Shown: positions 22,041 through 33,901, numbered from the stretch's first letter. The stretch is 64,000 bases of DNA from Pomphorhynchus laevis (GCA_012934845.2 WNNJ02002441.1:107581-171580), one strand, 5' to 3'. Notes: a model not told the origin generated them from the letters alone. A program made the numbers and translations.

Positions 22041-22784
22041 ATTTGACACAGCAGAATTTACTCAAACACATCGCCGATGCTCCCGGATATTCACTGTGGT
22101 TAAGCAGTTTTCCTTCCATCTACTATAAACGCGTCCTAGCAAGACAACAGTTCCAAGACGCACTTGCAACACGCTTCGGATGGAGTCCAAACGATTTTCC
22201 CGACAAATGCACTTGTGGCGAAAAACTCAATCTCTCTCACGCCCAATCTTGTAAAATAGGAGGAATCCCAATCATTCGACATAATATTATACGCGACGTA
22301 ATTGGTTCAGCTCTAAAGGATGTATGCTTTAACGTATTAGCCGAACCATGTCTTACAACAGTTCCTGAAAGGATGATTTTTGAGAATGATTCTACCACAA
22401 AGGATAGATCTGCTAGGCTCGATTTAGTATGCAACGGTCTTTTTGGCGATTCGACGGAGCGGTCCTTCATGGACGTTTGTGTTTTCAATCCACTTGCTCA
22501 GTCTTACGCTTTGAATATGCAGAGTTCACATACCTATCATGAAAACAGGAAACGGAGTAAGTACTTAAAGAGAGTTACAAAACTCGAATGCGCCGGATTA
22601 ATTCCTCTCACTTTCTCTACTGTAGGAAGCATAGCGCCATCTGCCAAAAATATGTTGACGATCATCGCAAGCAAGCAAGCCCGAAAGCATGGATCGACAT
22701 ACAGCGAGTGTGTAACTTCAGCGGGGACTCCAAATGTAAATCTATTTAATAAATTATTATTGGACTTGTTATTGGACTTGTTAT
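22041..22784 (+). mobile_element. RLE LINE family D, copy 3 (endonuclease end only)
   Basis: Starts ATTTGACACAGCAG, a truncation point different from the other D copies. The 3' UTR has an internal deletion (GTAACTTCAGCGGGGACTCC, near 22715-22735) that removes about 200 bp, including the shared 3' motif. The tail holds two copies of TTATTGGACTTG. Confidence 0.88.
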
Positions 22785-22786
22785 GA
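22043..22786 (+). CDS. Family D3 endonuclease domain, open
   Basis: 247 codons open, the cleanest D endonuclease here: CTCGEKLNLSHAQSC (CCHC-type Zn motif with Gln where D1 and D2 have a stop), RHNIIRDVIG, SARLDLVCNGLFG, SFMDVCVFNP with the catalytic Asp kept, YHENRKRSKYLKRV. Apparently a different source from D1, D2 and D4. It lacks the RT, so it is a fragment. Confidence 0.8.
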   Translation: MTQQNLLKHIADAPGYSLWLSSFPSIYYKRVLARQQFQDALATRFGWSPNDFPDKCTCGEKLNLSHAQSCKIGGIPIIRHNIIRDVIGSALKDVCFNVLAEPCLTTVPERMIFENDSTTKDRSARLDLVCNGLFGDSTERSFMDVCVFNPLAQSYALNMQSSHTYHENRKRSKYLKRVTKLECAGLIPLTFSTVGSIAPSAKNMLTIIASKQARKHGSTYSECVTSAGTPNVNLFNKLLLDLLLDLL

Positions 22787-24488
22787 CTTAAAGTCAACGT
22801 TTTTAATCCTGTCTCTATATTGGTATCATTTATTTAATTGTATTCTTTTTGGAAAGCCTATACCGTCATCATGGCGAGAAGGTGTACTGAAGATACTATA
22901 TAAAGGAAAGGGTGACATGAACTCTCCGGGTTCATTTCGGGGGATTGCTTTACTGAATCATTCCTATAAACTTTTAACATGTGTAATTGCGAGGCGTATC
23001 CAGTGTTTTCGTTCAGTATGTCTCCCTCCAGAACAATTTGGTTTTCGGAGAGGACGATCTACGACAGACGCTTTTAATATTATTCGAAATCGCGTTGTTT
23101 CGTCGTTTAAATTTGGTAAGCAACTTTATACCATTTTTGTAGATTTTGCCAAAGCATTTGACTCTATAAATAGGTCGCTGCTGTTATCTAAGTTAACTTG
23201 TAAGGTTGGTATTCATGGTAGGTTGCTTTCGCTATTGCACGGTATTCTACAGGAAAATACGTTGAGAGTGTATGACGGCCTTAACTATTCGCCACCGATT
23301 ATCGCAAATCGAGGTGTCTTACAAGGCGAACCTTTAAGTTCTCTTCTCTTTTCATTATTTTTAATGGATCTCCCTACTAAGCTGAGAGAAATTAACTGCG
23401 ATACAACTTCAATACTGTATGCTGATGACTTAGCAATTGTGTGCTCGGATATTAGTTCCGGACAAACCGCGTTAGACTTCCTATCTGCGTATTGTAAAGA
23501 TAATGAATTGTTGATTAATAAGTAAAACAAAAGTGATAAAATTTCGTAGAGGCAGCCGTCTATGTCGGTCTGATCAGCTTTTTATCGACAATGCAAAACT
23601 AGAATTTTGTTCTAATTACACATATCTAGGAATCTTAATGACGTCAAGATGGTCATTTACTTCTCATATTCAAAACAAATGCGCAAAGATAGTAGGTGCT
23701 ACCTCAATAGTCGCTAATTTAGGAGCTTTATCTTTCGAATGTGCTCTACATTATTTTCAAACAATGTTAATCCCTTGCTTACTTTACGGATTATCATCCT
23801 TCTGGCCAGACCTGAAATCATCCAACTTTAGACGAATCGATATCTGCCAGACTCGATACATTAAAAGAATAGTTGGGGTTTCGCCGAAGTGCTCTAGCAC
23901 TATCGTAGGATTCCTAGCAAAGGCGAAGCCATGCTTGATATATATAAGAGATCTTTTTAACCTACCTCTTATCAATGAATTTCTTACAAATATTCAAAAT
24001 TTTGAAAGTAAGACAGCACTTTTAGACACTGGGTATGAGTTAACTCATGTTTATACTCAAGCGAATTGGAGAAATCCCTTTTATAGTAAGAGACCCCTTA
24101 TTTGGTGTGCATCATTACATGGATATCACGCTAAAATTTGTGTGAAACGCATAAATATTAATGAAAGATCTTTGACTTGTAATTGTCTTTACTGTTCTGA
24201 ATGTTGTCAATCACTTTTTCACGTCTTTACATGTGTATACTTATCGAAATTATCACTCAGTAGTATTGACCGGTTAGCATGGCCATAACCTAAATTTGAT
24301 TATGGTGATTTGATATTCAACAATCAACTATTTTGAATGTTTATTGCAGCATTTTCTATTCAATTTTTCGAATTTATTTGTAAATCTGTATGTCCTCGTT
24401 TGTTTGACCCAAGCTGAAAGGCAAAGGGGTCTTAATAAATCTCAACATTATTATTAAATTTGTAATTATTATTGTTAAATTACTATCA
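22785..24488 (+). mobile_element. APE LINE family B, copy 3 (5'-truncated)
   Basis: Starts around DLKSTF, inside the RT. Frames 22785-23525 and 23533-24288, with one shift at INK/KVIKF near 23525. RT: ILYKGKGDMN, EQFGFRRGRST, FVDFAKAFDSINR (A), RGVLQGEPLSS (B, with Glu for the usual Asp), ILYADDLAI (C). C-terminal zinc motif CLYCSECCQSLFHVFTC. 3' UTR stem GACCC...GGGTC within 24402-24440, then TTAATAAAT and a TTA/TAA-rich linker. Confidence 0.88.
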
Positions 24489-24846
24489 CGGGACTTGAGA
24501 AAAGATCAAGTGCAACTGAATACTCTCCCAAAAAAAATTGAACGTAATATGTCTTTGAATATCGATATACCGTTAGTTAACGGAAAGGCCATTATATGCA
24601 TACAGGCGGGCATTGACATTCCCGTAGTCGGCGAATTTGTTTGTCCCATATGAAAAAGTGCTGATAGGGAGCTTGCAACAACGAATACTGCAATGTGGGT
24701 GTACGACCAGATACGCGGAGGAGACGAGGCTTTCGATCAAGTCTTTTTGCGGCAGCAATTTACGCAAGTGTGAAGTATGGTTTGATCGGAGAATCGACTC
24801 GCGATAAGAACGTTCTCGGTACAGATTATTAGTATCCTTATTATAA
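24489..24846 (+). repeat. X repeat, copy 2
   Basis: Same unit as 15133-15488, with the same boundaries apart from small indels. It follows B3's linker and comes before D4. B-X-(TTA)n-RLE LINE is thus the order twice (B1-X1-C and B3-X2-D4). Confidence 0.8.
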
Positions 24847-24847
24847 G

Positions 24848-26282
24848 TACAAGTGTCAACTCGTGGTGTTAAGCTACTAGGTAGTTTTATAGAAGAATCA
24901 CACTACATAAGGGAAAACGTTGAGAAAATGAATGAAAAGTGGGTTGTTCAAATCGAAACACTGAGAGAATTGGCCTTGCTAGATAGTCAAGTCGCTTTTA
25001 CAATGCTTACTAAAGGCCTACAATTCCGATGGACGCACCTAAAACGCACCTGTTTACTGAACCCAGTATGGCTCTTCTGACTGGACACTGCACTTTTTAA
25101 TAATCTTGTACCTGCTATAACTGGTAAGATCAATCTTAATCAACAGTGGGAATCAATTCTACAACTACCGATTGGACTAGGTGGACTTGGCATAATGAAA
25201 CCTTGTGTAAATACAATAACAGAATATAAAAACTCCAAACGTATGTGTGCCCCCTTCTTAAATATCAAAGCAGCTCTATGGGATGATGAATAGCAACACA
25301 TATCCTGCAAAATTAAACAAGAGAAAAAGGTAGCACAAAACGTGGAAGCACATACGGCTATAAGCAGCTTAAATTTGGCACAGCAGAATTTACTCAAACG
25401 CATCGCCGATGCTCCCGGATATTCACTGTGGTTAAGCAGTTTTCCTTCCATCTACTATAAACGCGTCCTATCAAGACAACAATTCCAAGACGCACTTGCA
25501 ACACGCTTCGGATGGAGTCCAAACGATTTTCCCGACAAATGCACTTGTGGCGAAAAACTCAATATCTCGAACGCCCAATCTTGTAAAATAGGAGGAATCC
25601 CCATCATTCGACATAATATTATACGCGATGTAATTGGTTCAGCTCTAAAGGATGTATGCTATAACGTATTTGACGAACCATGTCTTACACCAGTTATTGA
25701 AGGGATGATTTTTGAGAATGATTCTACCACAAAGGATAGATTGTCTAGGCTTGATTTAGTATGCAACGGTCTTTTTGGCTATTCGACGGAGCGGTCCTTC
25801 ATGTACGTTTGTGTTTTTAATCCACTTACTCAGTCTTACGCTTTGAATATGCCGAGTTCACATACCTATCATGAAAACAGGAAACGGAGTAAATACTTAG
25901 AGAGAGTTACAAAACTCGAATGCGCCGGATTAATTACTCTCACTTTCTCTACTGTATGAAGCATAGGCTCATCTGCCAAAAATATGTTGACGATCATCGC
26001 AAGCAAGCCTGAATGCATGGATCGACATACAGCGAGTGTGTAACTTCACTGCGAGCAGACGTTTCTTTCGCCCTCGCAAGATGCTCGTCCTTAGCATTAC
26101 GTCGGTCTTCGGTTAGACAAATTCATTAACAATTAACTACAATCTTAATATTGTAACCTTCAACTAACTTGAACTATCATAATATATTGTATATATAGTA
26201 CGTTTTGTGTTGAAGCCCATTTGCCGGAACTCCAAATGTAAATCTAGTTAATAAATTATTATTATTGGACTTATTGTTATTG
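24848..26282 (+). mobile_element. RLE LINE family D, copy 4 (5'-truncated, broken)
   Basis: Starts TACAAGTGTCAACTCG. TGA near 25078, TAG near 25290 (in a GATGAATAGCAAC context shared with D5), Tyr for the endonuclease Asp (shared with D1 and D2), and TGA near 25958. It reads LNQQWESILQLP, where D1 and D2 have a stop. Ends AATAAATTATTATTATTGG with a second GGACTT-like piece, then B4. Confidence 0.9.
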
Positions 26283-26435
26283 TCCAGAGATATGCTAGTT
26301 CAAGATTACCTCTGTGGATTTTGTGCTGCAAAGGCAGTTCGCGAAGTAAATATCGAAATTGCTAAACTTCGAAGTAAATTGGCAATGGATGAAAAGTCAG
26401 TTAATTGATGGACGGACAAATCGCGTCTGCATCAA

Positions 26436-27047
26436 TTGATTAACGATTCTGTCAACTCATCTCTCAATCATTGCATTAATAAACAGGTTTCCCATGCAGT
26501 CTGTTCTTATGAAGGTTCGTCGAAGGAAGACCAATCATACTCCAAGCTGACAAGCTCTCTCAGTAGGAAAAGTGCTATGCCATCGAAATTGATAATTAGG
26601 AACTTGCCTTTAAATGATAATGACGTTAAAGTTGTCACTGATCTCTTTGAGGAAATCGGTCGCCCATTAACCAATAATAGTATAAATTTATAACGCCTCC
26701 CAGCTAGTTATACCAAATCGCTTCGTTGGGTAGGAGTAAAGACAAACATCACTCATGTAGAATCCTCTCTAAGATTATCTTTTAAGCTTAAAAACTTTGA
26801 TCGCTTTAATAAAGTATATTTATCGCCAGATTTATCGAAGCTCGAGCAGCAGGAGCACAAACAGTTGCTAACTGAGTTGATTGAGCGAAAGAAATCGGAG
26901 CCAACTAAACGTCATGTAATTAGAGGCAGTAGGGTAATAACGCTAACAACAAGCAAGGCAACTTCTCCCGTAAAGCAGGTTATGCCTAGCCTTGATGAAA
27001 CGCAAACATTGGAAATTGAGACTCAAGTTCAGTCCCTTGATATATGA
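26436..27047 (+). pseudogene. Family B4 ORF1 remains
   Basis: Pieces LIIRNLPLNDNDVKVVTDLF and EQQEHKQLLTELIERKKSEP match the C-terminal RRM-like half of B1 and B5 ORF1, with a shift or stop near 26690. It ends LDI-TGA (27045-27047), and the same frame goes on through QIKITDQVERYLPDHSPV to RLLLYNVEGL of ORF2. Confidence 0.7.
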
Positions 27048-28093
27048 CAAATCAAGATTACTGATCAGGTAGAAAGGTATCTCCCAGATCATAGTCCCGT
27101 AGAGCAGATCAGGCTGTTGCTTTACAATGTAGAGGGTTTACATTATCTTATTAATACAGGTATAGCTTCTTATTTGAACGATTTTGATATTCTCGTATTG
27201 CTAGAGACATTTTCTGTCTGTCATGAATCACTACCATCATTTTACTCCATTCAATCCTTAGCATCTGCCATGAGTCGTGGTAGGCCAATGGGAGGAATCC
27301 TTTGCGGTCTTAATAAACGTTTTCTTTTGTAGAGAGAAGATATAACTCAAAATTATATTGTAGTTTCGACAAATCTGGTTACCATCGTAGCTTGTTATTT
27401 TACGCCCACTATGTCCGCGGCCGATATATTGGCTGACTTAGGTAGTGCGTTTCACGGTGTCGATTTTTCTCATTCAGTAATAGTTTGTGGAGATTTTAAC
27501 GCCCAATTGAATTGTAATTTGTCAAATAAACTGACTAGAATTCATGATATTTCTTCTCCACGTTTGGTTTACTGTTACGGTCAAACAGTGATGCAACGTA
27601 CATTTGTTCTAATGGGCACAGTACGATAGACTTAGTTTATTCAAATTTTCCCCTTCGTACGAAAGTAGACATTGATTCACCATGGTACTTGGTTCGTAAG
27701 CAGCAGCCAGTTATTGTGGAATTTGAGTTATAGCCTACGGATATCTTGCATGACAATGGAAATTTGGGTTTAAGTAGGATTCTTCAGCTTGATCTTATTA
27801 CGCATGACGTGATTACAAAGGTATATACAGATTTGTGTTGTGAATCGTTAGAGATCGCATTTTGGAATTTGGCAGATGTGTTATTTCATGCATGTAAACA
27901 AAATAGAATATTCCAGTCAATTCCTATCATACAGGATCCATCAGTTTGTAAATTACGTAAAATTTTAAAAGCCTACTTACAAAAATCGTATGGAATTAAA
28001 TACATTAATCAGTATAATGTATTAAAAGGGTTGCTGATATCTAAAATTAAGTCAATAAAATATGAAAGGTAGACTAGGGAAAATGAACGTATT

Positions 28094-29467
28094 TTGTCAA
28101 CAGCAAAGTTGATGCCGTGGAAACTAGATCCATCTCGTAAGAAATCTAAACAAATTATCAGCATCCCTATGTTGACGTGGGTCAGGCATTTCACAAGCCT
28201 TTTCAGTGCACTATCAACCCCTGATAAATTAAACATTAACAACCGTCAAAACACTACCTTGTGTATAGTAAGTGCAAGATTTCTTGGGGACATAAATATA
28301 TTAAACTCATATATTGAGCTAGAAGAATTAAGGTCATCTTTATATAGAATGAAGACACGCAAAGCTTTGGGTTATGACATGATTTCATGTGAACAGATAA
28401 GACAGTTATTTCACATTATCTATGATTTCTGGCTGTTATTATTCAACAGAATAACCGCAGGTGCTCCTTTGATAAAGGTATGGAAAAAAGTCCAGTTAAA
28501 ACTGCTTTATAAAGGAAAGGGTAATCCATATAACACGAATTCATATCGAGGCATATCACTTCTTAGCCAAGTGTACAAACTATATTCATCGATTATAACT
28601 CGTCGGCTCGGGCAACATGTTGAACATTTTTTACCCATAGAACAGCACGGATTTCGTGCCAATTTCTCGACAACGTCGGCCATACGAATACTCAGAGAAG
28701 CAGTTATAAACGCAAGAGAGCAAGGAAAACCTTTGTATGCGGTATTCGTCGATTTCGAGAAAGCATTCGATTCAATAGATAGACATCTCTTTCTAAGAAA
28801 GGTCGATAGGTTTCTGAATTTGCGAGGTGCAATAACACATGTGCTCAATGAAATGTTATCACCTCATGATATTTATATTTTTGACGGAGTTCGACAGTCC
28901 GAGGGTATAAATCAAAATCGAGGTGTATTACAAGGCGATCCCATTAGTCCACTATTGTTTAGTATTTTCATCTCTGATTTGCCACAAGCAATCTTGGTTA
29001 AGGGAACTCACTGTTTACTCTATGCCGATGACTTAGTTGTATTTTCCACTAATTTAAAGGAGATACAAACATGCATGTACTATTTACGTACATACTGTTC
29101 CGATAATCTGATTAAAGTCAATTGTCAGAAAACTAAAATCATGAAGTTTCGCAAAGGGGGACGATTATGTCAAAATGATCAGTTAATATATGGAAGTGAA
29201 TCAATCGAATTTGTCACACAGTTTTGTTATTTGGGCATAACGCTAACATCACGTTGGACGTTTAGCGATCATATTGAGAACGTGCTTTGTAAAGTATTTA
29301 GAAGAATTCATTCGGTGCGTCTTCTGGGTTCATCAACTTTTGAAACAGCTAAACGTTACTTCGATATTCTATTCTCACCTATAATGAGTTACGGTATCCA
29401 ATTGATTTGGATAGACATGACAGTTAACAATTTTCGTCAGTTTGACCGCAGTTGGTGGGTGTTTTAA
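28094..29467 (+). pseudogene. Family B4 reverse transcriptase
   Basis: 457 open codons: MKTRKALGYDMISCEQIR, LLYKGKGNPYN, NSYRGISLLSQ, IEQHGFRANFSTTSA, AVFVDFEKAFDSIDR (A), RGVLQGDPISP (B), LLYADDLVV (C), CYLGITLTSRWTF. It stops at TAA 29465. The C-terminal region goes on at 29552-29890 with zinc motif CRFCISSCKDINHYKKC. Confidence 0.85.
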
Positions 29468-30243
29468 AAGAGGTATATCGGACTCTCGATAAAAGTTTCC
29501 TCGACTATTTTAGCTTTCCTGACAAAACAAAGCCCACTATCTAAATTATTAATGCAACGGTTTGATTTGCCATCTACCACTGCATGGGAGGAGTACATGT
29601 CTAGATGGACAGTGAAGCAAAGCTTAATTAATAAGGAGTACCAGCACACACCAGCAATTCTTTATCCTTGCATTTGGCTGAACGGGACCAGTAAACAGAA
29701 AAGAGCTGTAATTATGCGGGCATCTATGGATGGGCTACATCATCATTATTGTAGAAATAGACTGCCGTGCCACAATAGCGACTTCACATGCGTTTGCCGC
29801 TTCTGTATTTCTTCGTGTAAGGATATCAATCATTACAAGAAATGCATTCACCTCAGAGCATTAACTCTATTGCAGCTGGAAAAACTATGATTTGATTTGA
29901 ATTTCTGCTTGGTCTAAATATTTATCCTCACTGCCAGTGGCAAAATAGATTTTATAAAAAATTCTCTCAGATTATTGGACTTGTTATTATTAAATTTGTT
30001 ATTATTATTGTTAAATTATTATTATTGACTCAACTTCTAACTGGAGAAAACGCCTGGATTGTGTCCTGGCCAGTCTCTATCCCCTACCCAGCTAGCCCTT
30101 TAGCTCTATTCAGCACGACAACTGTGCTGAATGGGGCATCATCAGGTCGCCGTGTTCCTTTAAAATAATTGATGAACTCGACTATTGCGGTGCCTACGGA
30201 GAGGAATTTTTCATTCCTTCTGCCGGAGACACCGTTATTGCTA

Positions 30244-32162
30244 CTGTCTTCCCTCGAAAATAAGACAATCTCATTCCCTCTAAAATAAGACAAAAATTAT
30301 CTTATTTTAGAGGGATTTTTTTTGTCTTATTTTAGAATTTTTTTACATAAAAAAATTATTTTTACTCACCCCAAATGATTTTTACAGAAAGCTATAAACG
30401 AAAAAGTTATACAATTAAATACAAGCTAGATGTTATTGCGGATTATGAGAAACTAGATGAAAACGGGAAGAGCAAGACAAAGTCAGAAATATCGAGAAAA
30501 CACTCTATCACACCAAGAATGTTTCAGTGTTGGCTGGATCAAAAGGAAAAGTTTTTAGACATACTACAAGATACCAAAAAATCTATTTTGACATGTAGAA
30601 AGGTTGGCAAATCTGGTAGAAAAACACAAAGTGAAGAATTAGATACACAGCTTATTAATTGGGTTATTGATTCTAATGATAAAGGGTTAGTAGTTAAAGA
30701 TAAATATCTACAGGCAAAAGCAGTTAGTTTTTGTCAAAAGTTAAATATACAAGATCTAAAGTGCTCAAGCGGCTTTATACACAAATTTAAGAATAGACAT
30801 AATCTTGTATCTCGTACACATACATCTTGTAGAACTATTCCAGAGAATGCCAAATCTTTGGCCACAGATTTCATTTATGCTGCTCGTAACTTGATAAAGA
30901 CACACTCAATTAAACCCAGAAACATAATTAATTTTGACCAAGTTCCGAAATATTTCGAGCAGGAAAACAACAAGACAATAACTGTAAAGGGTTCAAAATT
31001 TGTTAAATTAGCAAAGACATCGTCGACTCATGCGAGATTTACTTTTACTCCCATAATCTCTGCAGATGGTAAAATATTAGGCGGACATTGCCTTTTCTCA
31101 AATTTAAAAAAGATACCAACAACAACCAATCGAAATATATACGTCGACGTCAATAAGACGGGCATGTGGAGTGAGGATCTCGTCTGTTCTTTCTTTGAAA
31201 AATATATTTTATCCAGATTCGAAACAAGATTTGCACACGAGCCAACTCTTGTAATAATTGATTCTTTTTCTGCACATCTAAAGATAGACAAGAAATACGA
31301 AAAACATAACGTTTATATACTTTTTGTCCCAAAAGGAATGACGCCGTTATTACAAATGCTCGATGTCTCTATAAACAGATCTTTCCAACAATTCTACGGA
31401 GATAAAATTAATGACTGGATGTCAAAAGCAATTGAAGATGACGATAACCGAACAAAATCCGGCAATATTAAGAGACCATCGTATAAACAAGTAACTGATA
31501 TATGTTGGGATTTTATTAATACGTTAGACAAAGAAATGGTGATTAAAAGCTTCGATGTTTGTGGTATATTAGTATCAGAATTTGATTTGAGCAGACTTCA
31601 TGCGCCTTTGAGACAATTACTCAGTGATGAACATTTTGAGATTGAGGATTTTAAAAACAATAGTGATTTCATATTGGAAGAAAATGTGCAAGATCTCAAA
31701 GATTGGAAGGCCTTAGGTAAAGATGGAAATTCGTTTTTTAAAATAATTTCTTTAATCCTTTATGATACCATTGAGAAGCACATAGAAGTAAGACATCATA
31801 TAGCCTTAAATATTCCTTCCATTAAAGAATTAGAAGGTCTATATGATGATGAATATATTAATATCTTACTTATAGCAGGAAACAAAGCGTCGGAGTTAGA
31901 AATTTTTGCAGCAAGTAGACTCTATAACTTGAACATAAAACTTTATTATGATAGAGATCTTAAAACCCCAGGTTTCATTTATCAAAGCTCGAGTGGTGAA
32001 GCAATATACGAAATATTGAAAACTTCCGATTTTTTCATGATTAAAAACAGCTTTTTGTCTTATTTTCGAAGTTTTTTTGTCTTATTTTAGAGACAATTTA
32101 GCCATTTTTCATTTTCCGAAAAGTTGAATTTATGACATTGTCTTATTTTCGAGGGAAGACAG
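30244..32162 (+). mobile_element. pogo/Tigger-type DNA transposon, complete
   Basis: Terminal inverted repeats of about 26 bp, beginning CTGTCTTCCCTCGAAAATAA at 30244 and, on the other strand, at 32162. TA target duplication at 30242-30243 and 32163-32164, as for pogo/mariner elements. Several sub-terminal copies of CTAAAATAAGACA or its complement at both ends are probable transposase sites. One gene on the + strand fills most of the 1919 bp. It sits in the RT gene of LINE E. Clean ends and an open gene suggest a young insertion. Confidence 0.95.
30375..32090 (+). CDS. pogo-type transposase with OTU-like C-terminal domain
   Basis: 571 codons from a real ATG. N-terminal psq/CENP-B type helix-turn-helix (YTIKYKLDVIADYEKLDENG; SEISRKHSITPRMFQCWL), then a Tc5-type HTH (GFIHKFKNRHNLVSRT). 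DDE_1-type catalytic core: IINFDQVP (Asp188), VIIDSFSAH (Asp296), PLLQMLDVSINRSFQ (Asp330), a DD34D spacing. After it, about residues 445-555 resemble an OTU cysteine-protease domain: GKDGNSFFKIISLILYDTIE with Ser453 where OTU proteases have the catalytic Cys, and GNKASELEIFAASRLYNLNI. The last residues read into sub-terminal repeats. The OTU similarity is by eye; the domain would be catalytically dead or merely structural. Confidence 0.85.
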   Translation: MIFTESYKRKSYTIKYKLDVIADYEKLDENGKSKTKSEISRKHSITPRMFQCWLDQKEKFLDILQDTKKSILTCRKVGKSGRKTQSEELDTQLINWVIDSNDKGLVVKDKYLQAKAVSFCQKLNIQDLKCSSGFIHKFKNRHNLVSRTHTSCRTIPENAKSLATDFIYAARNLIKTHSIKPRNIINFDQVPKYFEQENNKTITVKGSKFVKLAKTSSTHARFTFTPIISADGKILGGHCLFSNLKKIPTTTNRNIYVDVNKTGMWSEDLVCSFFEKYILSRFETRFAHEPTLVIIDSFSAHLKIDKKYEKHNVYILFVPKGMTPLLQMLDVSINRSFQQFYGDKINDWMSKAIEDDDNRTKSGNIKRPSYKQVTDICWDFINTLDKEMVIKSFDVCGILVSEFDLSRLHAPLRQLLSDEHFEIEDFKNNSDFILEENVQDLKDWKALGKDGNSFFKIISLILYDTIEKHIEVRHHIALNIPSIKELEGLYDDEYINILLIAGNKASELEIFAASRLYNLNIKLYYDRDLKTPGFIYQSSSGEAIYEILKTSDFFMIKNSFLSYFRSFFVLF

Positions 32163-32258
32163 TAGCAGTAGATGCGGCGAATTCTTTCAATTATGTTAAT
32201 CGCGCCGTAATGATCAAAAACATTCACGTACCCTGCTCTCTCACAGAAAATTGAAAAC

Positions 32259-33901
32259 ATGTATTCTGCGAAAACTGAACTTGTCTTAGGTGGAGAATCC
32301 ATTTATTCATCCGAAGGTGTGACTCAAGGCGATCCATTATCGATGGCCGCATTTGCTATGGCAACTATCCCTTTAATAAATATAATTGGTCATCGTTTCC
32401 CAGACATCGTTCAACGTTGGTATGCAGATGACGCTAATTTTGTTGGTAGTCCAAATGATCTAGAGCAAATTTGGAAGTTGCTGACGGAAATGGGTCCGTT
32501 ATATGGATATTATGTAAATCCCAGCAAGACAAAGTTATTATTGCACAATTTTTCAGACATTGAAAATCTCGATTTTAATGGAATAAAATGCACTATCGAT
32601 GGCATAGAGGTCTTGGGGTCTCCTATTGGCTCTCAGTCTTTTTTGAATGAGCAGGTTGATCAAAAATTATGTGCTTGGACAACACTTGTGGATCGCCTTC
32701 AAACGGTTGCGAATATCGATCCTCATATAGCGTATGCCGGCTTAACACATTCCTTGCAATGGAAATGGACTCATTACTTTAGGACTACTCCCTGTCGTCT
32801 TCATTCGCTCATCCCCTTAACGCATGCAATACGTAATAGTTTGCTTGTTAAAATGTTGGGGCAAGATATAGGGGACGATATGTTTACTGTAGTGTCTTCA
32901 CCGATCGAGTTAGGAGGTCTTGGAATATCGGATCCTGGACATGTTGCCCTTATCGAGTTTGAAAACTCAAGCAAAGTATGCGACACATATCTATCAGGAT
33001 TGGTGTGTCAAGACCTAAGGCATGCTCAACAAAATGTCGTTGCCGAACTTTCCAAAAATCGAATCAAATTATTTGCTTCACGTTTAGAAGCTGTTTCAAA
33101 TGCACTTCCGACACACATATTCGTCAATCCCTAAAATTTTCCAAAATAGGCGGATCATCAACATGGCTTAGTGCTTTACCTATTGCTTCAGAATGTGAAC
33201 TTCTTACTCCACATGAATTTAGAGATTCCATAGCGGTTCGTTACGGTGTTGATCCGCTAAATGTCCCACAATGTTCTTGTGTTTGCGGTGGATCGAATAA
33301 GCTGTCTCACCTGCTATCATGCAAGCGTGGTGGACTTCCGATATTAAGACATAATGCAGTGAGAGATCTTCTTGGACATGAGCTATCAACCGTGTGCTCT
33401 AGTGTTGAAATCGAACCCAAATTACAGCCAATAGATTCCTCTATATTGTTTCAAAGAGCCACTGCATGCAAAGAGAATGAAGCTCGATTAGATGTCAGCT
33501 GCTGCGGTCTCGCTGGGTCACGATATGAGCGAACGTTTATTGACGTTTGTATTTTCAATCAGCATGCCATATCGTGTCAGAGTGAACCTTCAAGTGCTTT
33601 CGATTACCATGAGCAACGCAAACGTTCAAAATACGAGGAGCGGATAATGGACGTAGAGCGTGCCGTTTTCATTCCAGTCATTTTCACGTCATCTGGTGGT
33701 ATAGGTCCCGCTGCGATGCCTTTCTTACGCACACTGGCCAAGTTAAAATCCGTGAAGACGCAAACTCCTTATGCTGATTGCATATGTAAGCTAAAAAGAA
33801 AAATTGGTTTTGTTTTATGCAAAGCTGCCTCGAATTGTATAAGAGGCGCTCGATCGACGAGCCGGGATGCTGTAAAGAAAGTCACATTCGTTGACTGTTG
33901 A
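32259..33901 (+). pseudogene. Family E RT and restriction-like endonuclease
   Basis: Frame from 32259: LVLGGESIYSSEGVTQGDPL, RWYADDANFVG, LYGYYVNPSKTKLLL, PIELGGLGISDP. A shift near 33110 leads into the frame ending at 33901: GGSSTWLSALPI, HEFRDSIAVRYG, CSCVCGGSNKLSHLLSC (Zn), RHNAVRDLLG, EARLDVSCCGLAGSRYERTF, IDVCIFNQHA, IFTSSGGIGPAA. Motif A (AVDAANSFNYVNRA) lies just left of 32259 in another frame. Two breaks. Confidence 0.85.

Larger units (their letters stand above)
26283..29985 (+). mobile_element. APE LINE family B, copy 4 (long, broken)
   Basis: Starts in ORF1 (DYLCGFCAAKAVREVNIEIA) and runs to the 3' UTR. ORF1 pieces lie at 26293-27047 with several breaks. The endonuclease is in fragments at 27117-27332, 27411-27629 and 27746-28072. 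It diverges from B1 and B5, so it is a separate subfamily or older. The 3' linker has GGACTTGTTATTATT and TTGTTAAATTATTATTATTG. Confidence 0.88.

Noticed and set aside
30084-30293. Minus-strand gene of 69 codons left of the pogo
   Set aside because: It runs into the pogo terminal repeat and resembles nothing; + strand register with LINE E explains its right end better.
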